This document shows, piece after piece, positions 37,952 through 44,756 of a DNA stretch of 64,000 nucleotides. Made by a program: the position numbers and the translations under genes. Below the pieces are notes generated by a model, which worked only from the letters and a program-made list of their open reading frames with translations, searched no databases and had not been told where the DNA came from. Position 1 is the first letter of the stretch. Each line of letters opens with the position of its first letter. Source of the stretch: Bernardetiaceae bacterium (GTDB lineage: Bacteria; Bacteroidota; Bacteroidia; Cytophagales; Bernardetiaceae); NCBI GenBank assembly GCA_020832465.1, contig JAFIER010000011.1, forward strand, positions 1 to 64,000, read 5' to 3'.

Positions 37952-38770
37952 TTAAACTGCCACTTGATTTTCGCGTAAAGCATCATTGAGAGAAGTTTTT
38001 AAATCCGTACTGGCCTTGCGCTGACCGATAATTAGTGCACAGGGTACGTGGTACTCGCCAGCAGGAAATTTTTTGGGATAACTGCCTGGTATGACAACAG
38101 CACGCGGAGGCACTTCGCCTTTGTAAATAATAGGCTCCGGCTGAGTTACATCTATGATATGCGTACTGCCCGTAATCGTTACATTAGCTCCTAAAACGGC
38201 TTCTTTGCCAATTTTTACACCTTCTACCAAGATGCAGCGAGAACCGATAAATGCACCATCTTCTATAATAACAGGGGCTGCTTGTACGGGCTCAAGCACG
38301 CCGCCAATACCTACACCACCGCTCAAATGTACGTGTTTGCCAATTTGTGCACAGCTACCTACGGTTGCCCAAGTATCGACCATCGTACCCGAATCTACAT
38401 AAGCACCAATATTGACATAAGAAGGCATCAACACTACGCCTTTGTTTATGAAGGCACCATAACGAGCAACAGCATGTGGCACGACACGCACTCCTAAATC
38501 GGCATAGTTAGATTTCAATGGAATTTTATCGTGAAACTCAAAAGGGGGCGTATGGATAGTTTCCATTTGGCGTGTAGGAAAGTATAAAATGACGGCTTTC
38601 TTGACCCATTCATTTACTTGCCATTTACCCTCAGCGAGTGGCTCGGCGACCCGCAAAGCACCTTTATCTAACTGCTCGATAACTTCTGCTATAATTTTAT
38701 GATTATCCGTATTTTCTAAGAGGCTACGGTCGTCCCATAGGGCTTCGATTTTATTTTTTAAATCGTTCAT
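37952..38770 (-). CDS. dapD: 2,3,4,5-tetrahydropyridine-2,6-dicarboxylate N-succinyltransferase
   Basis: Left-handed beta-helix acyltransferase that succinylates tetrahydrodipicolinate in the lysine/diaminopimelate pathway. About 272 aa from the ATG at 38770 (MNDLKNKIEALW); an upstream in-frame start at 38815 is unlikely. Hexapeptide repeats run from NIGAYVDSGTMVDTWATVGSCAQIG through GGVGIGGVLEP, with SRCILVEG and ANVTITGST, and the C-terminal PGSYP region is typical. Single gene with its own terminator; CAAAGCTA at 38820-38827 gives TAGCTTTG on the minus strand, a plausible promoter box. Confidence 0.95.
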   Translation of the reverse strand: MNDLKNKIEALWDDRSLLENTDNHKIIAEVIEQLDKGALRVAEPLAEGKWQVNEWVKKAVILYFPTRQMETIHTPPFEFHDKIPLKSNYADLGVRVVPHAVARYGAFINKGVVLMPSYVNIGAYVDSGTMVDTWATVGSCAQIGKHVHLSGGVGIGGVLEPVQAAPVIIEDGAFIGSRCILVEGVKIGKEAVLGANVTITGSTHIIDVTQPEPIIYKGEVPPRAVVIPGSYPKKFPAGEYHVPCALIIGQRKASTDLKTSLNDALRENQVAV

Positions 38771-38854
38771 AAAACGTATTTTGGATTTTGGAATATAAAA
38801 ATCAATGAATTTCAAAGCACAAAGCTAATCGTTCTGTTAGAATTTTAGATATTT

Positions 38855-38887
38855 AGAAATGACATTTCTCCAAGAAATGTCATTTCT
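38855..38887. repeat. AGAAATGACATT palindrome, copy D
   Basis: AGAAATGACATTTCT and AGAAATGTCATTTCT form a long hairpin, extended by imperfect TTAGAT/ATCTAA arms. It lies between dapD and csx20. A partial copy (CAGTCAGAAATAATATTTT) starts near 38932. Confidence 0.75.
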
Positions 38888-39006
38888 AACATCTAAAAGC
38901 AATCATATCTATTCCATACTGCTATACATTCGTCAGTCAGAAATAATATTTTAAGTTTATCTTTCCATATTGCTGTGCTATGGATAAGGGGGCTATCAGC
39001 TTGTGT

Positions 39007-39402
39007 TTATTCATATATTTGATAATCTCGGAATTGCTTATGCCGAAAGACACGTTTTGTAATAATGCTACCATCGGCTTGTTGTTCTTCGATGGAGTCG
39101 CGCTCCGTCGTTGCATAAACGGCACGCAAGCCTACTGAGTGGCAGAAATTTACCAATAAGTAAGTCAGACCAAAATCGCCTTGAATCAGCACGACATCAC
39201 CTGCTTGGGCTTCGGCTTTGAGGTGTGCGATAATAGGTGTGGCGTATTCGCTTAGGCTTTCGAGGTCGGGCGGTACGGCACTAAATTTTTTTTGTAAGGC
39301 ATCGGGTAGTGGCGCTATGCACTTAATGCCTAAGTTTTGCTCGGCATCAGTTTTCTGCTCGGGCGTAAGACTATGAGAAAAAAGAAGGTGTAGGGTTTTC
39401 AT
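39007..39402 (-). CDS. csx20: CRISPR-associated protein Csx20-like, possible ring nuclease
   Basis: Small protein of 131 aa beginning MKTLHLLFSHSLTPEQ and containing LGIKCIAPLPDALQ, FSAVPPD and GDVVLIQGDFGLTYLLVNFC, a pattern I recognise as the Csx20 family of type III CRISPR loci. Csx20 has a CARF-like Rossmann core, and members have been proposed or reported to degrade cyclic oligoadenylate, which would switch the effectors off. A TTG at 39465 extends the frame by 21 codons into the palindrome of copy E and is rejected. Last gene of the CRISPR locus, 125 bp after the CARF nuclease gene, with palindromes on both sides. No cOA specificity can be read from the sequence. Confidence 0.68.
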   Translation of the reverse strand: MKTLHLLFSHSLTPEQKTDAEQNLGIKCIAPLPDALQKKFSAVPPDLESLSEYATPIIAHLKAEAQAGDVVLIQGDFGLTYLLVNFCHSVGLRAVYATTERDSIEEQQADGSIITKRVFRHKQFRDYQIYE

Positions 39403-39446
39403 GTTTTTTTTATGGGGATTAGTTGTTGTGCGTAATGTTTGCCAGT

Positions 39447-39481
39447 CAGAAATAACATTTCTCAAAGCAATGTTATTTCTG
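39447..39481. repeat. AGAAATAACATT palindrome, copy E
   Basis: CAGAAATAACATT and AATGTTATTTCTG form perfect 13-bp arms. It separates the Card1-like gene from csx20 and could form a hairpin in the transcript. Confidence 0.75.
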
Positions 39482-39527
39482 AACAGCAGAATGTATAATA
39501 GACATTATCACGTTTCAATATTAAATG

Positions 39528-40679
39528 CTAACGTAGAAGTTTTTCTAAGAAGCTTTGTATATCCTTAAAATCATTACCATCAAAAAGTTTTATATTGAGC
39601 ACTTCGGTGCGGTCTTTAAAAAAGATTTGACTATCAGTAGATTGCGGTAGTTTTTGTAAAATACAAAGAGAAAGTACTACACCTAATCCAAAAAAACGGC
39701 GCAGTGCGGCAAGTTTATATACATATTCGTTAAAAGTTTGCATACCTGTTTTTTTGATGTCATAGATGCCTGTTTTACACTCGATAACATAAAATTTATT
39801 TTCATAGACAAAAACAATATCGAACTCATTGCCCGCAGAGAAACGCTTGCTTTTATCTTTATTGATTTCGATATTTAAGCCAATGCTATTTTTATCAAGT
39901 TGAAGCTGGTTTTTGATGCTGTGATACAGATATTCCTCCCACCAGCCTCCAACAAAATACTGAATTTCTTCTCTACTTAGCAAGTTTGCCTGCTTGGGGT
40001 TATAAGCAACCTGATTTAATCCTTTTTTTACCTCACTAAAACGAGCTTCATTGAGGTTAATAAAAGGACGATTTTGTAGTTCCTGTCCTAAGTGCTGTAA
40101 GTTTTTCCAGTAATGCCAAAAAGGTTTGCCTCGCTGGTAGCTTGTATTTTGGCGAAACATATTTTGGGTAATAGCCTCAGAGAACGTATGGTTTTTTTGT
40201 TGAAAACTTGCCTGACTTACTTTTACATCATAAGTTTGTAAGTATTCCAACAAATTGACTCGGTAGTCGAGAACTTGAACCTTGCTTTTAATTTCAGGAA
40301 AAACTTGTACAATTTCGTTTTTAGGAAATGGAATATAAAACATTTTACAAGACTTGCGTACAAAAAAATTATATACGCCGATAGCCATAATTTTTGTCCC
40401 TCCTGTAAGATTGACAGTAATTTCTTCATCGTCATGAAATTCTATATTGCTCAATTTGAGACTAATATCTTCCAAGCTATCCTCGAGGACTTGCTTAATA
40501 ATGACATTCGGAGCATTTCTATCTAAGCCTAAAACCTGTAATATATGTTCGGTTTTATGTTGCCCTTCCATAAAATCAGTACTCACAAAAATATACCTAT
40601 CCCATTGCTTTGTGCCGGATTTAGCAAAAAGCACATTGGGTAGCGTTTGTGCACTTGTGAGGGAGATGAGGGTGGGCAT
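39528..40679 (-). CDS. Card1/Can2-like CARF nuclease (first of two)
   Basis: 383-aa protein with an N-terminal CARF domain and a C-terminal PD-(D/E)XK nuclease (DUF1887 architecture). The CARF ligand motif is VNLTGGTKIMA (from residue 89); GGWWEEYLYHSI introduces the nuclease, and NEFD...VIECKT supplies Asp287, Glu300 and Lys302 (D-x12-E-x-K). Card1/Can2 proteins bind cyclic tetra-adenylate made by Cas10 and cleave DNA and/or RNA. It lies 55 bp after its paralogue, which it resembles only in these motifs, so the two are old duplicates or separate acquisitions. Active-site residues are intact. Confidence 0.85.
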   Translation of the reverse strand: MPTLISLTSAQTLPNVLFAKSGTKQWDRYIFVSTDFMEGQHKTEHILQVLGLDRNAPNVIIKQVLEDSLEDISLKLSNIEFHDDEEITVNLTGGTKIMAIGVYNFFVRKSCKMFYIPFPKNEIVQVFPEIKSKVQVLDYRVNLLEYLQTYDVKVSQASFQQKNHTFSEAITQNMFRQNTSYQRGKPFWHYWKNLQHLGQELQNRPFINLNEARFSEVKKGLNQVAYNPKQANLLSREEIQYFVGGWWEEYLYHSIKNQLQLDKNSIGLNIEINKDKSKRFSAGNEFDIVFVYENKFYVIECKTGIYDIKKTGMQTFNEYVYKLAALRRFFGLGVVLSLCILQKLPQSTDSQIFFKDRTEVLNIKLFDGNDFKDIQSFLEKLLR

Positions 40680-40734
40680 GGGCGTATTTTAGCTATATAG
40701 ATTTTATTGATAAGTTAAATGGTGTTCGTGTTGT

Positions 40735-41868
40735 CTATTTTAGGCGCAATATTTCTTTAATAGACCTTTCTTTAATATCTAAAAGTGATGCAATAGGAAT
40801 ACGGTTTTGCTTCGCACGTTCATAGTGTGTCTGTAAAGATTTTTGTAAATTTCCTTTCTCATCAACAACGGGACTTAATGTAAAAATAGATGTATTGGCA
40901 AAAAGACCAAAATCTTTTTGTAAGGAGTCTGATTTGTAGATTACACTCCCAATAATAGAGCGTTCTATTCCTGTTGTAGCATCTTTATCAAAAATAGAAG
41001 TTTTACATTCTATTGTATAAATGCGATTATTATAGACAAATAATACATCAAATTCATTAGGTACATTTTGCTTAACAAGACTGTAGCCAATACCTATCTT
41101 ATCGTCCTCGAGTTCGAGTTCGCTTTTTACCCGATTAAAAATATACTCCTCAAACCAATCACCCGATAGGTATCTGCACTCATATTTATCAAGTTTTTCA
41201 AGTTTTTTAGGTTGGAAATCAATTTTATTTAAAAACTTCTCGAGTCCCTCTATATTTTCTTTGGCTGTACTGAGATTTTTGCTACGAAAATTACGGAGTT
41301 CATTTAATATACTCTTCTCGTCTTCAGATATCTCGGTTGTAAAATACTGAAAAAATTTTTTGGTGAAATCTATGGGTTTGTAAAGCGTATTATTTGCTTT
41401 TTGCAATTCAAATCCATAGCTAACTAAATATTCTTTAAGACTTATAAATTCTTGTAATTGAAGTGCTTGCTTGCGTCTTCCTGGGAAGACTTTGATGTAT
41501 TCATTTCCTGAGCCTGTTATGTAGTAAATCTCGCTTTTTAAGTTTTTGAAGTATTCAAAAATACTAATTGACATGACTTTTGTGCCTCCTGTAATATTTA
41601 CAATGAACTCATCGTCATCGCTAAGTTCTGCCTCTGCTAATGAATTTTCAATGTCATCGAAAGAGTGTGCATCTACAATAATCGGCTGAAGAACTTTTTC
41701 CTCAGGCATGCCTGTTGCGTCAATTATCCATTGGCGATTTCCACTTTTTTCCATTCCGCTCGTGCTTATAAATAAAAAAGCATCTACACTCTTATCAAAC
41801 TCTTTTATAAGCTGTACATTAGGAATTGTTTGTGCGCTCACTAAACTAACTAAAACTTTACGTGCCAT
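40735..41868 (-). CDS. Card1/Can2-like CARF nuclease (second of two)
   Basis: 377 aa, same architecture as its neighbour: CARF domain with VNITGGTKVMS (residues 90-100), GDWFEEYIFNRV, and a PD-(D/E)XK centre with Asp274, Glu287 and Lys289 in NEFDVLF...TIECKT. Expected to be triggered by cyclic tetra-adenylate. The middle region (residues ~140-235) differs completely from that of the neighbour. It sits 100 bp after the GxxExxY gene, across a 64-nt inverted repeat. ATG at 41868. Confidence 0.86.
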   Translation of the reverse strand: MARKVLVSLVSAQTIPNVQLIKEFDKSVDAFLFISTSGMEKSGNRQWIIDATGMPEEKVLQPIIVDAHSFDDIENSLAEAELSDDDEFIVNITGGTKVMSISIFEYFKNLKSEIYYITGSGNEYIKVFPGRRKQALQLQEFISLKEYLVSYGFELQKANNTLYKPIDFTKKFFQYFTTEISEDEKSILNELRNFRSKNLSTAKENIEGLEKFLNKIDFQPKKLEKLDKYECRYLSGDWFEEYIFNRVKSELELEDDKIGIGYSLVKQNVPNEFDVLFVYNNRIYTIECKTSIFDKDATTGIERSIIGSVIYKSDSLQKDFGLFANTSIFTLSPVVDEKGNLQKSLQTHYERAKQNRIPIASLLDIKERSIKEILRLK

Positions 41869-41905
41869 AATTGTAATTATTTTAAATATTAAAATTTTAT
41901 TTTCT

Positions 41906-41969
41906 AATCCTGTTAATCCTGCAATCCTGTCCAGAGAAAATAAGACAGGATTACAAGATTTACAGGATT
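41906..41969. repeat. Inverted repeat of ACAGGATT units after the GxxExxY gene
   Basis: 26-bp arms at 41906-41931 and 41944-41969 with three mismatches and a 12-nt loop. The right arm is one mismatch from the core of the direct repeats at 42361 and 42411. It touches the stop codon of the GxxExxY gene, so it can form a strong hairpin at its 3' end. Confidence 0.8.
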
Positions 41970-42349
41970 TATTTTTTTGTATTCTTATAAACCCTGTATT
42001 TTCGCTTTACCACTACCGAACTTCCAAAATTGATAAGCAGTCCAATATCGGTATTAGTCCCGTTAAGGTAATTGACTAACTGCGTTTCGTGGATAGGCAG
42101 TAAATTTTCTACGGCTTTGAGCTCTAAGATTATGGTATCGTTTACATACAAATCAGCATAAAACTCTCCCACCAATTCATTTTTATAGAAGACATTGATA
42201 GGATACTGTTGAGCTACTCTGAAACCACTTCTCTCTAACTCAATACGCAGAGCATTTTCATAGACCTTTTCCAAAAAACCTGCTCCAAGCGTGTTGTGCA
42301 CTTGATAGGCTGCCCCAATAATTTTTTTAGTGAGTTCTTCGTGTAACAT
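41969..42349 (-). CDS. GxxExxY family protein
   Basis: 126-aa protein of the GxxExxY family, named for GAGFLEKVYENAL near residues 22-34. HNTLGAGFLEKVYENALRIE, FYKNELVGEFYADLYV and IILELKAVENL are family signatures; the D...ELK arrangement resembles a PD-(D/E)XK nuclease fold. Function is unknown. Genes of this family are often flanked by ACAGGATT repeats, and here they lie on both sides. It interrupts the CRISPR operon between csm5 and the CARF nucleases and is probably a passenger. ATG at 42349. Confidence 0.88.
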   Translation of the reverse strand: MLHEELTKKIIGAAYQVHNTLGAGFLEKVYENALRIELERSGFRVAQQYPINVFYKNELVGEFYADLYVNDTIILELKAVENLLPIHETQLVNYLNGTNTDIGLLINFGSSVVVKRKYRVYKNTKK

Positions 42350-42360
42350 ATTTCCTTTTT

Positions 42361-42438
42361 TTGACAGGATTTCAGGATTTACAGGATTATTTATCTTGTC
42401 TGCTTAGCTTTTGACAGGATTTCAAGATTTACAGGATT
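42361..42438. repeat. Two 28-bp direct repeats before the GxxExxY gene
   Basis: Copies at 42361-42388 and 42411-42438 start TTGACAGGATTTCA and end TTACAGGATT, with one mismatch in 28 and a 50-bp period. Related to the arms at 41906-41969. Confidence 0.85.
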
Positions 42439-42477
42439 TATTTTGGTGTTGATAAAGTGCTTAAAATCAAATTTTAT

Positions 42478-43638
42478 TTACTTAAAAGTGAGTTGTATAA
42501 ATCCAAAAGGCTCTTTAGCATCATCAACTTTTCGAGTTTTGGGTAGTGGAACATCGCCTGGATAAAACTTGCGCTGTACTTTTTGCCTAATACTATCCCA
42601 CATTTTATCGGAGATTAAATCAGGGTCTTGCACCCAGTCGCCTGTCATAAATGCCCAGCCTGTGCCACCACCTAACCGGAGTACACATTCGTTAGCATTA
42701 GAATTATTGCACACCTCGAGAATTTCTTTTAATTTTTGAATAAAATTATTCGCTATGTGCGTATCTATTTGATATTCTTGCGATTGGTCTTTCCAAAATT
42801 TAATTTCTCGCTCGAGAATAGACTTTGTGTGCTCATTGACAAGTGGAAAAAGTTTTTCTGGTGTGAGTAAATCGATAATAGGAGACTTTATATAGCCCTG
42901 TTTTTTTACCGCCTCAACCAAATCATCTGGCACTTGTATGCTACTTTTAGCTAACTGCCCTTCTTTAAGTGCTTCCCAAAAAATTACATCTCTGCCTTTC
43001 TCGCGCCAATCGTTTCGGTACTGATTGATAATACGACTTCTCAGACATACGGTCTCTCGAAAGTGCGTATCGCCGACTCGTAAAAATCGTAATAAATCAC
43101 TGTTGGCATTTTCTCTTGGATGCTTGGCATCAGGACTAAAAAAATGCGACATCATTCTCTTATCAGAAGGCTGATTACGATTATTTTTGATATTCGTATC
43201 GTTTAACGTGAAAGTACCTCCCTTAGACTTTTTGTCTTTGTCAAGCATGTAGGTCAGAAGTGCCGTGCGTATAGCTCCTTTGAGAGAAGAGCCCGGTAGC
43301 AGGGGGAGTCCCATGCCGTTGTGTAGCTGCTCCTTCATTTTATTTCTACCTTGTGGCACTGAACCTTGCGTAGCAATTTTTCGCTGTGCAATATCACCTA
43401 CTTCAAGATTTGGCTTTCGCGTGTTTAATAAACCTGCGAGACCACTGCGATTATTGATGGCATTTACCCATTGCCCTATATTTTCTTCGCCAATAATGCT
43501 CAATGCCTTTTGCTCATCGACAATACCCAAGCATTCGTCGTTAGTGAAATGTATAAAATCTAGGTCGTTTTCCAACTCTCTGCCACTGCCTATATGTACG
43601 GCACTTAGTGTTTTTATCAGTAATGTATGATTTGCCAT
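42478..43638 (-). CDS. csm5: Type III-A CRISPR RAMP protein Csm5
   Basis: Cap subunit at the 3' end of the crRNA in the Csm complex, 386 aa. The N-terminus LLIKTLSAVHIGSGRELEND is the RAMP/Csm5 signature, GLPLLPGSSLKGAIRTALL is the second RAMP motif, and VLRLGGGTGW is the Gly-rich loop. Separated from csm4 by two unrelated genes (ATPase and 371-aa protein), with only 2 bp between the latter and this gene. The 128-bp gap downstream holds the direct repeats. Confidence 0.92.
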   Translation of the reverse strand: MANHTLLIKTLSAVHIGSGRELENDLDFIHFTNDECLGIVDEQKALSIIGEENIGQWVNAINNRSGLAGLLNTRKPNLEVGDIAQRKIATQGSVPQGRNKMKEQLHNGMGLPLLPGSSLKGAIRTALLTYMLDKDKKSKGGTFTLNDTNIKNNRNQPSDKRMMSHFFSPDAKHPRENANSDLLRFLRVGDTHFRETVCLRSRIINQYRNDWREKGRDVIFWEALKEGQLAKSSIQVPDDLVEAVKKQGYIKSPIIDLLTPEKLFPLVNEHTKSILEREIKFWKDQSQEYQIDTHIANNFIQKLKEILEVCNNSNANECVLRLGGGTGWAFMTGDWVQDPDLISDKMWDSIRQKVQRKFYPGDVPLPKTRKVDDAKEPFGFIQLTFK

Positions 43639-43640
43639 AA

Positions 43641-44756
43641 TTAAAAAAAGTCAAAATGTGATGCGAAATTTTTGTTATTTTGAAAATCGCTAGATTCATA
43701 AACTAATGCAATATCTGATTTTCTACTAGTTAAAATATCTTTATATTTCTTTAGTTTAGATATTGCATCTTTGTTATTATGTCCCTCAAATAGTGAGAAA
43801 AAAGAGATATCTGTATCTTTAGTTGCTTGATTGTCTTTGTTTATCATGCATATAGAATTATTAAAGTTTATCTGATATGGATAAATAAAGATACGTCTAT
43901 CATGCAATATGCTACCTACTCGCTCTGTATTATTTAAGTTTTCAAAATCATAACACCATATAAACACTTTTACCTTTATAGTTTTAAGTTTATTGAGTAA
44001 CTTTTTTAACTGTTGCTTTAAATACTCGGTATTGAATGGTGGGCTAGGCGTTGCTTTAGATGATTTAAACCTTGTAACTATAAATACAGTTATATTTTCT
44101 AATTTAGAATTAGTTATGTGCTTTAATATTGATAAAATATTTCTGTCAATATTACTCTCATCAGTAGCAATATCTGAGAATAGATAAGGATCTACTATAA
44201 GCACAAAGCGACTGTAAAACTTATAGGGAGAAAAAAGGACTTCCCAAAAGTTATTTACTACTTCTCCTTTTGACACATACTTTTTTGTTGGCATATTTTT
44301 TAATAAAATTTTAGGCAGAATTTCAGAAACAAGCTCAACATTAAGCACGATAATACAATACTCTTGCATCAAAGCTCGGCAGTCTTCTGTACTGAGACTT
44401 GCTGTGCAGTATACAGAATAATTGTTAGTCTCTTTTTGTAAAAAATCCTTTATATCAACATTCTGAGTTTCTTTAGTAACCTCTTCTGGCTTTAATGCAC
44501 CTACTGACTCCGATAGGAAATCTTGAGCATCTTGTTTTTTAGCCTGTACATAGTTTTTGCGCTTTCTCGCATACGAGTAGAAACTCCAGCCATCTTCGTA
44601 AGTCATAATCAAAGATTCTAACAATCGAAGACTTTCCAATAAACGGTAGTTATTGTGTTTAACTTCTCTATTTTTTTCAAGCTGCTCCTTTTTTTCTTTG
44701 AAGCATTTGAGAAAAAACATGTCATAGTATAGATTTAAAGGTTTTGTGCTTTCCAT
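43641..44756 (-). CDS. Unknown protein with PLD/MIT_C-like motifs inside the csm operon
   Basis: 371 aa, family not recognised. The N-terminal ~110 residues are charged and helical. Residues ~130-300 alternate beta strands and helices: VLIVDPYLF (DPY at 189-191), ITVFIVTRF, VKVFIWCYD, then SILHDRRIFIYPYQ (LHDRRI at 284-289). A DPY strand followed by an LHDRxI strand resembles the phospholipase D-like domain of eukaryotic MIT_C proteins; only one such His-Asp-Arg motif is seen. No CARF signature, signal peptide or membrane segment. It overlaps the ATPase gene by 22 bp and ends 2 bp before csm5, so all are cotranslated. It may be the effector or partner of the ATPase. Base composition looks AT-richer than the neighbours. 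Confidence 0.85.
   Translation of the reverse strand: MESTKPLNLYYDMFFLKCFKEKKEQLEKNREVKHNNYRLLESLRLLESLIMTYEDGWSFYSYARKRKNYVQAKKQDAQDFLSESVGALKPEEVTKETQNVDIKDFLQKETNNYSVYCTASLSTEDCRALMQEYCIIVLNVELVSEILPKILLKNMPTKKYVSKGEVVNNFWEVLFSPYKFYSRFVLIVDPYLFSDIATDESNIDRNILSILKHITNSKLENITVFIVTRFKSSKATPSPPFNTEYLKQQLKKLLNKLKTIKVKVFIWCYDFENLNNTERVGSILHDRRIFIYPYQINFNNSICMINKDNQATKDTDISFFSLFEGHNNKDAISKLKKYKDILTSRKSDIALVYESSDFQNNKNFASHFDFF

Noticed and set aside
39403-39465. A longer Csx20 starting at the TTG at 39465.
   Set aside because: The added codons lie within the palindromic repeat, and the internal ATG gives the typical family N-terminus.
42361-42438. Two 28-bp repeats 22 bp apart looked like a minimal CRISPR array next to csm5.
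   Set aside because: Only two copies, the repeat is built of smaller ACAGGATT units, related arms flank the other side of the GxxExxY gene, and the intervening segment is not spacer-like in context.
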